Assembly: GCA_910588655.1 (NCBI GenBank)
Contig: CAJUPJ010000001.1
Location: forward strand, 62,001 to 126,000
DNA from: an uncultured Lachnospiraceae bacterium
GTDB taxonomy: Bacteria; Bacillota; Clostridia; Lachnospirales; Lachnospiraceae
Length of the DNA: 64,000 nucleotides
Direction: 5' to 3'
Shown: one piece after another, positions 44,585 through 54,100 of the stretch
Layout: each line of letters opens with the position of its first letter
Numbering within the stretch: the first letter of the stretch is position 1
Notes under the pieces: model-generated
Database searches by the model: none
Told to the model about the DNA's origin: nothing
The model's input: the letters and a program-made list of their open reading frames with translations, nothing else
Program-made: the position numbers and the translations under genes

Positions 44585-45094
44585 TTATCTTTTTACATAT
44601 ACTTTAGTTTTATAAATCCCTTCACTGCTATCTGCAAATGTAATAGTTGTTTTTATTATTGCACTGCCCTTTTTCTTTCCTTTGACTTTTCCCTTTGTGC
44701 TTACATATGCAACAGAACTTTTGGTGGATTTAAATGTAATGTTATCAATATTGTTATCAAGTATTTCTTCCCATTCTTCATCAGGCATATCAGCATATTC
44801 ATCAGAAACATCATCACTTGGATATACTTCTATATTAAAGCTTCCGCCCACTTTAATTGTTTTCTTAGCCGGACTTACTTTAATATCACCTTTGGTAAGT
44901 TCAGTGCTTTCTTCGTTTTCCTCCTCTTCATCTTCACTGTCATATCCATCTCCTTCATCATAATCAGAGCTGTCATAATCAACGCCCTTTCTTGTAGCTA
45001 CTATTCCTTTGTCACTATATGAAATACCGGCTGCCTGGAATAAAGTGCCACCAATTACCGCCGCCAATGCAATGGCTAAAATTTTACTTCTCAT
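44585..45094 (-). CDS. Small secreted acidic protein with Big_2-like domain
   Basis: 169 residues. A signal peptide (LAIALAAVIGGTLFQAAG) leads to a very acidic segment (about 40-65; DYDEGDGYDSEDEEEENEE), then one Ig-like Big_2-type domain (KVSPAKKTIKVGGSFNIEV, AYVSTKGKVKGKKKGSAII). It is the first gene after module C, and AAGGAG precedes its ATG. Its end is 23 bp ahead of the LRR/BACON gene. It may be a small surface adaptor; function unknown. Confidence 0.7.
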   Translation of the reverse strand: MRSKILAIALAAVIGGTLFQAAGISYSDKGIVATRKGVDYDSSDYDEGDGYDSEDEEEENEESTELTKGDIKVSPAKKTIKVGGSFNIEVYPSDDVSDEYADMPDEEWEEILDNNIDNITFKSTKSSVAYVSTKGKVKGKKKGSAIIKTTITFADSSEGIYKTKVYVKR

Positions 45095-45249
45095 AAATAT
45101 AACTCCTTAATATAATGTATTTAGGTTATTCACAGGGAACTCCTATAAACCCTTAAAAGCACTGTTTTCACCCTGTTTATACAGCGGTTTCCATACACAT
45201 GCCAGGATTTATACAGCCAGGGGTATTTAATTACAGTTTAAATAAATAA

Positions 45250-45256
45250 GCCGTCA
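45250..45256 (+). repeat. Module C, gene-proximal outer GCCGTCA site
   Basis: GCCGTCA in ATAAGCCGTCAGGC, 95 bp from the C1 centre (module A: 96). Confidence 0.6.
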
Positions 45257-45334
45257 GGCTATATCCTGCTTTTAACAGATACAGAAACTAAAGCTTTATA
45301 AAATAAGGGTTTAAGCTGTGCCAGATTCTTCTTC

Positions 45335-45361
45335 TTTCGTGAATGTTGCTGCTTCACGAAA
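45335..45361. repeat. Core site C1 (gene-proximal)
   Basis: TTTCGTGAAT (45335-45344; last base T instead of G), centre GTTGCTG (45345-45351), CTTCACGAAA (45352-45361). Confidence 0.78.
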
Positions 45362-45512
45362 AGATTTTACTGCTTTTTAATGTAATTGAATATAAGAATT
45401 TAAAATTTTTTATAACACCTTATAGGCTGTAAAACACTTAAATATAGAAATTTCCGGTTAAAACAGGCATAAAATAATGTTAAAATATGGAAATTTGCTC
45501 CATTCTGGCTTT

Positions 45513-45531
45513 TGACGGCTTATCTGACGGC
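45513..45531 (-). repeat. Module C, interior tandem TGACGGC pair
   Basis: TGACGGC at 45513-45519 and 45525-45531, 12-bp period, 134 and 122 bp from the C2 centre; about one helical turn nearer than in A and B. Confidence 0.65.
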
Positions 45532-45582
45532 TTTCAGGTAAAATTAACAGTAATTTCTGTAAGAATTATTATTTCATAATTA

Positions 45583-45611
45583 TTGACAAACAGGCATTTT
45601 AGGCATATAAT
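45583..45611 (+). promoter_or_regulatory. Consensus promoter inside module C, pointing away from the operon
   Basis: TTGACA (45583-45588), 17-bp spacer AACAGGCATTTTAGGCA, TATAAT (45606-45611). The spacer is nearly the same as in module A and B promoters. Confidence 0.85.
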
Positions 45612-45636
45612 CCAGAATATAATATTTAAAAAATTC

Positions 45637-45663
45637 TTTCGTGAAGCAGCAACCTTCACGAAT
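45637..45663. repeat. Core site C2 (gene-distal), also terminator-like
   Basis: TTTCGTGAAG (45637-45646), centre CAGCAAC (45647-45653), CTTCACGAAT (45654-45663), followed by TTTTTTG on the plus strand. The centre is the exact reverse complement of C1. With the T-run, the site doubles as a terminator for the outward promoter. Confidence 0.8.
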
Positions 45664-45774
45664 TTTTTTGGAAAAATTATCTATAAGCAACGTCCTGGGG
45701 GTGTTCCTGCCCTGTATTTTCCAGTGTTCTTTAATTATTGTAAAAAACTTGGTTAAAAGAAAAAAGTAAGTAAC

Positions 45775-45781
45775 TGACGGC
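45775..45781 (-). repeat. Module C, gene-distal outer GCCGTCA site
   Basis: TGACGGC in AACTGACGGCTTAAAA, 128 bp from the C2 centre. Its flank (TTTTTATTTTTAAGCCGTCA in reverse) matches the distal flank of module A. Confidence 0.6.
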
Positions 45782-45915
45782 TTAAAAATAAAAATGGTGG
45801 GTTTTGTGCCAAAAGCATATCAGCTCTGCTGCCTAATGTTTGTTTGCTTATTGATTTTTGCCGTTGATGATAGTATAATACCAAAAATAATAATTATAGG
45901 AAGGTAACTATTGGC

Positions 45916-48081
45916 ATGGATGGCAGTTTAATTGGAAACATTGCAGGAGCAGGGTATTTTTTATTATTCCAGGTATTTGGATGTGTTTTATCTTTTAATA
46001 TACTAAAAAAAGAGCCAGGAACAGCAAGGGTATTATTAGGAAGTGTATTTGGAAGCCTGCTGGCAGGATGGATGCCTGCGCTGTTTTCAATGGTAATGGG
46101 TTTTAATAAGGCTTCACATATTGCAGCACTTCTGGTAACTGCCTCTGTAATAGCTGTTTTTTGTTTTGCCAGCCGTAACAGGCTAAAGAACCAGGAAAAT
46201 ATTAACAGCAATGCTAAAAGTAAGGCTGGAAATGCTGGCAGGGTTAAAAAGGATATAAAGCAGGTTATCCATGAATATGGCTACCTTTTAATTGTGCTGC
46301 CTGTTTTTATATTTTTTACACTGATGCTGCTTTCACATACCATACCATATGACCAGTATGGAAATATGCATGCAGGCCAGGCATCAAACGGCGATATGAA
46401 TATGCATCTCGCATTTATAAGCAGTATTGCAGAACAGGGTAAATTTCCGCCAGAGTATTCACTGCTTCCAGGTACAAAGCTTTCTTACCCGTTTTTATGT
46501 GAAACAAATTCATCAAGTATATATTTATGGGGCAGCAGCCTGCGTTTTGCATATATGTTTCCAATGTTTTTTGCTGTACTCCAGGTAATGTATGGTGTGC
46601 TGCTGCTTGCAAAGGAGATGTTAAAGAGCAGGTCAAAAGCTGTTATTACATGGTTTTTCTTCTTCTTTAATGGTGGTTTTGGGATATGGTATTTTATTGA
46701 TGGCATAAGAGAGGACAAGACCGTTTTTTCAAGGATTTTTACAGAATTTTACCAGACACCGGCAAATTTTACTGATGAAAATTTACGCTGGTCAAATATT
46801 ATTGTTGATATGCTTCTTCCACAACGTGCAACATTGTTTGGCTGGGCTGTTCTGATACCAGCATTTTATATACTTTACCGCGCAGTATCATTAAAAGACA
46901 GAAAGTATTTTATAATTACAGCAGTTATGGCTGGCGGTCTGCCATTAATACATACACATTCATTTCTTGCAATGGCGTTTATATGTGCAATGTGGTTAAT
47001 ATGCTCTGCAAGCAGCTTAAAAGACAGCACAGTTATAGGAAAAAAAGGGATAAACAGAATTTCAACATGGCTTTTTGCTGGTTTTCTTTTGCTTATGTGC
47101 AGCCTGGATATTGCCAGGCTGCAAACGGAAACTGAAGAGAACATTTATTTTGTAATTGCGCTGGCAGGAATAGCATGTATAGGGATTATCTGCCTGTACC
47201 TGGCATTTAAGGGCTTAAAGAACAGTGAAATGCGTGATACTGTGATAAACTGGGCAATATTGCTTGGAATTGTTTTAGTACTTGCCCTTCCACAGCTTTT
47301 TAACTGGACTTTCCAGCAGGCACAGGGGGAGCAGTTTACCAGGGGGTATTTTAACTGGGCAAACCTGGATGATTTATATGTATTCTTTTATATAAAAAAC
47401 ATTGGTATTGTTTTAATACTCGCAGTTATGGCACTTTTCTTTTCAAAGAGAATAAATTACTTTATTACCCTGCCTGTTTTTGCTATATGGTTTGTTGCAG
47501 AACTTATAGTGTTCCAGCCAAATGTTTATGATAATAATAAACTTCTTTATATTGCGTACCTGTTTATGTGCATGGGTGCTGCAAATTACCTGGCTGATGC
47601 TGTAAGGAGGCTAAGGAGCAGGGCAGCAGGTGCTGTGTTATACTGTATGGTGCTTTTCCTTGGAAGTATTTCAGCAGTTCTTACAATGTGCCGGGAATAT
47701 ATATCAGATTACCAGCTGTATGGCAGGGACAGCATTGCAATGTGCAGGTATATTGGGGAAAATACCGGACCAGAAGATATTATCCTTACAGATACACGCT
47801 ACAATAATGAAGTAGCATCACTAACTGGAAGAAATATTGTGTGTGGAAGCAGTACATTTTTGTATTTCCACGGACTACAATATTATGAGCAGGAGGCGGC
47901 AGTTAGTGAAATGTTCCAAAATCCGTGGAATACAGAACTTTTTGATAAATATAATGTAAAATATATTTATGTAAGTAATAGTGAAAGAAATAATTTTAAT
48001 ATTATTTCTGATGATATTTTCCTGGAAAATGCGGAGCTGGTACACAAGGAAGGGGATGTCTGCCTGTACCGCCGCAAGTAA
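45916..48081 (+). CDS. Large polytopic membrane protein, GT-C-like
   Basis: 721 residues with about fourteen or more predicted membrane helices and a soluble C-terminal domain (about 590-721) that contains DSIAMCRYIGENTGPEDIIL. The first large loop holds NGDMNMHLAFISSIAEQG and LPGTKLSYPFLCE, a layout like GT-C transferases (PMT/ArnT or DUF2298 types), where acidic residues in loop 1 bind the lipid-linked sugar. I do not recognise the exact family. It would transfer sugars or act in surface polymer synthesis. ATG 45916 follows AGGAAGGTAAC. It is the first gene downstream of the outward promoter of module C, so its expression could change oppositely to the surface operon. Confidence 0.6.
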   Translation: MDGSLIGNIAGAGYFLLFQVFGCVLSFNILKKEPGTARVLLGSVFGSLLAGWMPALFSMVMGFNKASHIAALLVTASVIAVFCFASRNRLKNQENINSNAKSKAGNAGRVKKDIKQVIHEYGYLLIVLPVFIFFTLMLLSHTIPYDQYGNMHAGQASNGDMNMHLAFISSIAEQGKFPPEYSLLPGTKLSYPFLCETNSSSIYLWGSSLRFAYMFPMFFAVLQVMYGVLLLAKEMLKSRSKAVITWFFFFFNGGFGIWYFIDGIREDKTVFSRIFTEFYQTPANFTDENLRWSNIIVDMLLPQRATLFGWAVLIPAFYILYRAVSLKDRKYFIITAVMAGGLPLIHTHSFLAMAFICAMWLICSASSLKDSTVIGKKGINRISTWLFAGFLLLMCSLDIARLQTETEENIYFVIALAGIACIGIICLYLAFKGLKNSEMRDTVINWAILLGIVLVLALPQLFNWTFQQAQGEQFTRGYFNWANLDDLYVFFYIKNIGIVLILAVMALFFSKRINYFITLPVFAIWFVAELIVFQPNVYDNNKLLYIAYLFMCMGAANYLADAVRRLRSRAAGAVLYCMVLFLGSISAVLTMCREYISDYQLYGRDSIAMCRYIGENTGPEDIILTDTRYNNEVASLTGRNIVCGSSTFLYFHGLQYYEQEAAVSEMFQNPWNTELFDKYNVKYIYVSNSERNNFNIISDDIFLENAELVHKEGDVCLYRRK

Positions 48082-48292
48082 AAATTACTTCTGTATTTTT
48101 GTATAAATGTGTAAAAATATGGAAGGGACTGGCCTGGAACTAAACACATGTATATAAGAATTGCATAGTTTAATTTGAAATTTTTGTTAAATTGTCAGAA
48201 AACTATTGCAAAATTAAAACAAAAGTGTTACAATTAAGACACTTAAAAAAGACAGCGGTTATATACCGCAGATGTCAGGTGAGGAGGCGGAT

Positions 48293-48880
48293 ATGCGAAA
48301 GAAATCCCATATTTCATTGGCTTGGTATCTGATGAATAGTGAGGGAATGGAAATGCTTGGAAGTCATAAAGGTTCATTCTATATAGGTAGTATATTACCA
48401 GACTGCGTTCCATCATTTTTCGTGAGGAAGCATACATTTGAGGATTCCTTTGACATCCTGAAAAAAGAACTCGGAAAGCTGGTTTCACATTTTGATGTAA
48501 GAAAAGGAGCGGATTGTTACTTTTGCAGGCATCTTGGTGTGATAGTCCACTATATAGCCGATTACTTTACGTTTCCGCATAATGCTAATTATCCCGGGAA
48601 GTTAAAAGACCATTGTGTCTATGAAGAGGAGCTGAAACATGCTATCCGTTCTTATGTCCATAGCCCGGAAGCAATAAGAAAGCGTTTGGCAGAAACAGTC
48701 CATTCTCCGGGTGCGATATTGAACTTTGTCCAGAGGATGCATGAAATTTATACCAGAATGCAAAGTGTTGTGAACCGTGACTGTGAATATATTGTAGAGC
48801 TTTGCCATACTGTTGTTGATGCAATTCTTCTGTTATTTGAGGAACAGACTAGAGAAACGCACCTCAGAATACCAGCTTAA
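48293..48880 (+). CDS. Zinc-dependent phospholipase C family protein
   Basis: 195 residues. SHISLAWYLM at the N-terminus, GSILPDCVPSFF and HLGVIVHYIADYFTFPHN fit the zinc-dependent phospholipase C-like fold (PF00882) with His/Asp metal ligands. There is no signal peptide, so it is cytoplasmic and its substrate is uncertain; such short relatives are common and uncharacterised in Lachnospiraceae. GAGGAGG lies just before ATG 48293. It uses more G/C-ending codons than its neighbours (CGG, TCC, GCC), hinting at a different origin. Confidence 0.72.
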   Translation: MRKKSHISLAWYLMNSEGMEMLGSHKGSFYIGSILPDCVPSFFVRKHTFEDSFDILKKELGKLVSHFDVRKGADCYFCRHLGVIVHYIADYFTFPHNANYPGKLKDHCVYEEELKHAIRSYVHSPEAIRKRLAETVHSPGAILNFVQRMHEIYTRMQSVVNRDCEYIVELCHTVVDAILLLFEEQTRETHLRIPA

Positions 48881-48933
48881 GATTATGGAAGGCGGAAAGT
48901 TTTATGAGGACGGAGCCGTACATCGTATAAGGG

Positions 48934-48974
48934 GCTGCCTGTTACACATAATAAAGTAACAGGCAGCTTTTTTG
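48934..48974 (+). terminator. Terminator after the phospholipase-like gene
   Basis: GCTGCCTGTTAC pairs perfectly with GTAACAGGCAGC around ACATAATAAA, followed by seven T. Confidence 0.93.
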
Positions 48975-49038
48975 TTTTACAGGAAAAATAAAAAACTGTC
49001 CTGATTATACCAGTAATAACAGAAACGGAGGAAACCAT

Positions 49039-49323
49039 ATGGAACACCTGGTGTCAGTAAATGTTTTAAAGGAAGATAAATCAGAGGAAGAAGTTGAAAT
49101 ATATTTTGAAACAGATGATTTAGAAGAACTTATAGAAACAGAAGAAAAAATTGCATTTATTAAAAAACAGGTAAAAAGACAGTATGAGGATGCCAGGAAA
49201 GTTTATTTCACTAAAAAGGATTTGAAAGAACTGCAAAAAGAAATTGATGATATAAACGATACATCAGACTGGCATAATGATGAAACATTTGAAGAATTTA
49301 TGGAACATGAGGACTTCTATTAG
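49039..49323 (+). CDS. Small charged protein, unknown function
   Basis: 94 residues rich in Glu, Asp and Lys, no membrane segment, largely helical. It starts MEHLVSVNVLKEDK and ends DETFEEFMEHEDFY. A clear GGAGG precedes ATG 49039. I do not recognise a family. It stands alone between a terminator and a dispersed repeat. Confidence 0.6.
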   Translation: MEHLVSVNVLKEDKSEEEVEIYFETDDLEELIETEEKIAFIKKQVKRQYEDARKVYFTKKDLKELQKEIDDINDTSDWHNDETFEEFMEHEDFY

Positions 49324-49356
49324 AGTGGGCGGGATAATTTACAGTTATTGTTTGCT

Positions 49357-49672
49357 GGGGACGGACGCAAGGTTTCTGGTGTTCCGCTAAATTATTCCAT
49401 GACAGGGCACGCTCTCATTACGCCAATATAAAACAATGTCATTTAGTTAAGGGAAATTGTTTAAAAATTATATATGCCAGCTAATCTATGTAAATTATGT
49501 AAGATGGGATATGACTCTGGCTGCTGTTAGTTCCAGAATATAATCTTTACATCTATAGTAATTTTATTATAGCAAGTAGTGGAGTGTAATCTGAATTAAC
49601 ACTCCATTAATGCTGTTTTTTGGATTTTGCCAGAAAACAGGTTTCGTGTGCCAGAACCAACAAAAAACAGCC
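49357..49672. repeat. Second copy of the dispersed intergenic element (shorter)
   Basis: 49357-49480 matches 35187-35311 (GGACGGACGCAAGGTTTC, AGGGCACGCT, CAATGTCATTTAGTTAAG, TTTAAAAATTATATATGC). Near the other end ACAGGTTTCGTGTGCCAGA matches 35689-35706. The inner part differs, containing an inverted pair GGAGTGTAAT/ATTAACACTCC (49581-49606). Confidence 0.6.
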
Positions 49673-49805
49673 CCGCCACACCTGTTATAAAAATTTCAGA
49701 CACTTATCACATTTTCCGTCTTGACTTCTTTCTGATTTGCGGTAGAATAGATGATAGCGTTTTGTGTGTAAAGCGTTACACAAGATTAATTTTGGAGGAG
49801 TAAAA

Positions 49806-51053
49806 ATGAATTCAGCAAAAAAATTAATGAACCAGCAAAATAAGACTGATAATGATGCGGCAAAAGCAGGTGTGCCAGCTTCTGGCAGCAGGGTTTTAGG
49901 TGATGCAGGCGGTGGTCCGGATAGAAAGCCGATAATCCTTGGCGCAATATGTGTTATAGTTGTACTGGCACTTTGCATAGGTGTAGGCATACAGCAGTTA
50001 AAGCCTCAGAGAGTGCTGGTTGTTAATGATACAAAGAAGACTATGGATGATATGATGTATCCTATTTATGAAAGGGAGAGCATGTATCTTCCTTTAAATG
50101 AAACATACCAGTACATGATGGGTTCTTCTGTATGGGATGTTGGCTATCAGGGTGATGACTCTTCTGTTGAAGCAGGAACAAATAATTCTGATGGTCTTAA
50201 AATAGAGATAATGAATAAAGAAACAGAATACGAAATCTTATACCAGGAAGCTGAAAAGGCTGGATATAACATTACAGAAGATGAAGAAAAAGATGCAGAA
50301 AAGCAGGCAGATGAAGCATTAAAAGGGCTTTCAGGCGTACAGAAGCTTAAACTCTGCATTTCAAAGAAGAATTTAACTTCAAGGTTTGAGAAAAGGATAG
50401 TTGCAGACAGGTATAAGGCAGACAGGCAGGCAGAACTTGATAAAGAAGTTGATGAGGATAAGGCAATTGCAGATATTTCAAAAGAAGATTACCGCCAGTA
50501 TGATATAGATTACTATTATGTATCACTTTCTACTGTTGACAGTGAGGGCAATTCTAAAGAATTATCTAAAAGTGATAAAGAGGAACTTGCAAGTGATATT
50601 AAAGCACTTGCTAAAAAAGCAGCTAAGGCAAAAGATTTCTCTAAACTCATTGAAGATGAAGAAAAGTCAGATATTAAATATAATACAGGTAATTTTACAG
50701 AAAAATCAGGCTGGACATTTGTTTCTGATAAGAATTTAAAGAAAATTAAAGCTTTAAAGAATGGTGAAATTTCAGAAGTATTTATTGATGATTCTGCTGG
50801 ATATTATGTATTTGTAAAGATGATTGATAATAATTCAACAGAAAGCTATGAGTCAGAATGTGACAAGGCAATCGAAGAAGCACAGGAAGCTAAATATGAC
50901 GAATGGTATAAAGGGATTAAAGATGGTTATAAAGTTGAGATAAATAATGAAATCTGGGATGATATAACTATTGGTGCAGTAACAACAGCTATAGTGACAG
51001 CAGAGGATTTGCAGGCAATGGCTGAAGAAGAGTCTTCAGGTACATCAGAATAA
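49806..51053 (+). CDS. Membrane-anchored PrsA/SurA-like foldase
   Basis: 415 residues. A cytoplasmic N-terminus of about 45 residues, one membrane helix (IILGAICVIVVLALCIGVG) and an extracytoplasmic domain. The latter has a SurA_N-like helical part (EYEILYQEAEKAGYNITEDE) and a C-terminal stretch (LKNGEISEVFIDDSAGYYVF) resembling the end of parvulin domains, but a full parvulin active site is not evident. It probably helps fold secreted proteins, such as the surface proteins here; this is inferred. TTTTGGAGGAG precedes ATG 49806. Confidence 0.7.
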   Translation: MNSAKKLMNQQNKTDNDAAKAGVPASGSRVLGDAGGGPDRKPIILGAICVIVVLALCIGVGIQQLKPQRVLVVNDTKKTMDDMMYPIYERESMYLPLNETYQYMMGSSVWDVGYQGDDSSVEAGTNNSDGLKIEIMNKETEYEILYQEAEKAGYNITEDEEKDAEKQADEALKGLSGVQKLKLCISKKNLTSRFEKRIVADRYKADRQAELDKEVDEDKAIADISKEDYRQYDIDYYYVSLSTVDSEGNSKELSKSDKEELASDIKALAKKAAKAKDFSKLIEDEEKSDIKYNTGNFTEKSGWTFVSDKNLKKIKALKNGEISEVFIDDSAGYYVFVKMIDNNSTESYESECDKAIEEAQEAKYDEWYKGIKDGYKVEINNEIWDDITIGAVTTAIVTAEDLQAMAEEESSGTSE

Positions 51054-51198
51054 TAAAAAGTAACAGGAAGTTATTAATGCAGTACAAGCCGTATGGATTA
51101 TAATTAACAGATGCCATATGGCTTGTTACGGTTAAAATATTTATAATGCTGTATGTGGGCAGTATTATCGTATCAGATGAAATGGAGGATATACATTT

Positions 51199-54100
51199 AT
51201 GGGAAATGTTAAAAGGATTTATGTCGAGAAGAAACCACCTTATGCTGTACGTGCAAAAGAACTGGCGGAGGAAACCAGGCGCTATCTTGGGATTAAGGAA
51301 CTTGAAGCTGTACGTGTGCTTATACGTTATGATGTGGAAAATTTAAGTGATGAAACGTATAAACAGGCGCTTGTTACTGTATTTTCTGAGCCGCCTGTAG
51401 ATAATTATTATGAGGAAGAATTTGATTATAAGGAAGGAAGTCTTGTGTTTTCAGTTGAATATCTTCCAGGGCAGTTCGACCAGAGGGCAGATTCAGCAGA
51501 GCAGTGTGTAAAGCTTCTGGATGAGAAGGAGAACCCTGTAATACGTTCAGCAGTTACCTATGTTTTTGAGGGAAATATCCCGGAAGAAATGGCAAAGCGT
51601 ATAAAGGAATACTGTATTAACCCTGTTGATTCGCGCGAAACAGATGAAAATAAACCTGAAACACTTGTACAGGAATTTGATGAGCCAGCGGATGTAGCTG
51701 TATTTGAAGGGTTTAAGGATATGCCAGAAGAAGAGTTAAAATCACTCTATAATTCATTAAACCTCGCAATGACATTTAAAGATTTCCTCCATATCCAGAA
51801 TTACTTTAAAGGGGAAGAGAAAAGAGACCCGTCTGTTACAGAAATACGTGTGCTGGACACATACTGGTCTGACCACTGCCGCCACACAACATTCCTTACA
51901 GAGCTTAAAAATGTTGAATTTAAGGACGGATATTATAAAGAGCCTGTTGTTAAAGCTTATGAAGAATATCTTGAGGCAAGGAAAGAACTTTTTAAGGACA
52001 GGAAAGATAAGTTTGTTTCACTTATGGATATTGCACTTATGGGTATGCGTAAGCTTAAAGCAGACGGAAAACTTGATGATATGGAAGAGTCAGACGAAAT
52101 TAATGCCTGCTCTGTAATTGTGCCAGTTGAAATTGACGGCAAGACTGAGGAATGGCTTGTATTCTTTAAGAACGAGACACATAACCACCCGACAGAAATT
52201 GAGCCTTTCGGTGGTGCTGCTACATGCCTTGGCGGTGCGATACGTGACCCGCTTTCAGGACGTGGCTATGTATACCAGGCTATGCGCGTAACAGGTGCAG
52301 CAGACCCGTCTGTCCCTATGTCAGATACATTGCCTGGAAAACTTCCGCAGAGAAAGATTGTAACAGGTGCAGCGCAGGGTTACAGTTCATATGGAAACCA
52401 GATAGGGCTTGCTACTGGTCTTGTAAATGAAGTTTACCATCCAGGTTATGTTGCAAAACGTATGGAGATTGGCGCTGTTATGGGTGCAGCACCACGCCGT
52501 AATGTAATACGTAAAAACAGTGACCCAGGTGATATAATTATACTTATAGGCGGCCGTACTGGACGTGACGGGATTGGCGGTGCAACTGGTTCATCCAAAG
52601 CACATACTACAAAATCCATTGATGTGTGCGGCGCAGAGGTACAGAAAGGAAATGCACCTACAGAGCGTAAAATACAGCGTCTTTTCCGCAGGGAGGAAGC
52701 AAGTTTAATTATTAAAAAATGTAATGACTTTGGTGCAGGCGGTGTTTCAGTTGCGATTGGTGAGCTTGCGGACGGTTTAAGGGTAAACCTTGATAAAGTA
52801 CCTAAAAAATACGCAGGGCTTGACGGTACAGAACTTGCTATTTCTGAATCACAGGAGCGTATGGCAGTAGTAGTTGCCAAAGAAGATGTTGATAAAATGT
52901 TATGGCTTGCAGCAGAGGAAAACCTTGAAGCTGTAGTAGTAGCTGAGGTAACAGAAGAGCCGCGCCTTGTACTTGTATGGAGGGACAAGGTTATTGTAAA
53001 TATTTCAAGGGCATTTCTTGATACAAACGGGGCACACCAGGAAACAGATGTTGTTGTGCCAATGCCTTCCAAGGATGATAATTACTTCACACAAGAAAAA
53101 GAAGTTAAAGATATAAAGGAGGCATGGCTTCTGGCATTAAGTGACTTAAATGTCTGCTCACAAAAAGGGCTTGTTGAGATGTTTGACAGTTCAATTGGTG
53201 CGGCAAGTGTATATATGCCATATGGCGGAAAACGCCAGCTTACCCCTGTACAGACAATGGTTGCAAAGCTTCCTGTCCTTTCTGGCAAATGTGACACAGT
53301 TACAATGATGAGTTATGGCATTGACCCATATCTTGCAAGCTGGAGCCCATACCACGGTTCTGTATATGCAGTAATCTTATCTGTTGCTAAGATAGTTGCA
53401 GCAGGTGGTGATTACAGCAAAATACGCTTTACATTCCAGGAATATTTCAAACGCCTGGGAGAAAACCCGGAGCGCTGGGGTGAGCCATTAGCCGCCCTTT
53501 TAGGTGCATATGATGCGCAGATAAAGCTTGGTCTTGCTTCAATAGGCGGCAAGGACAGTATGTCAGGCACATTTAATGATATTGATGTACCTCCAACACT
53601 TTGTTCGTTTGCAGTTGATATTGCAAAAGTACAGGATATTATTACACCAGAACTTAAAGAGGCAGGTAATGTGCTTGTTAAATTTGATATAGAAAAAGAC
53701 CAGTATTCACTTCCTGTATACAGCCAGCTTATGTCTATGTATGGGCAAATCAGGGAAATGGCACAGGCAGGGATTATTAAATCGGCTTATGCAACAGGAT
53801 ACGGCGGAATATGTGAAGCAGTTAGTAAAATGGCATTTGGCAATGACCTTGGTGTTACAATAGATAACGGTATAAGCAATGCTGCATTATTTGCAAAGGA
53901 TTATGGTTCAATAATTGCAGAAGTGGCTGTAAATGACCTTGAAAAAATTACTGTACCTTATACAAGGGTTGCAGAAGTTACAGATAATGCAGAATTTGTA
54001 TATAATGGTACTTCCATTCCTATGGAAGAAGCATTAAAAGCATGGACATCAAGGCTTGAAGGTGTATTCCCAACAAGGTCAGATGTAAAACAGACAGAAC

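Larger units (their letters stand above)
45335..45663. other. Candidate invertible promoter segment C (drawn OFF)
   Basis: Inverted core sites C1 and C2 lie 302 bp apart, centre to centre. The interior promoter is consensus and points right, away from the minus-strand surface operon and toward the membrane-protein gene at 45916. The interior tandem TGACGGC pair and the outer sites are present. Interior sequence around the pair is clearly homologous to module A (CTGAAAGCCGTCA-ATAAGCCGTCAAA, one base different). Confidence 0.75.
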
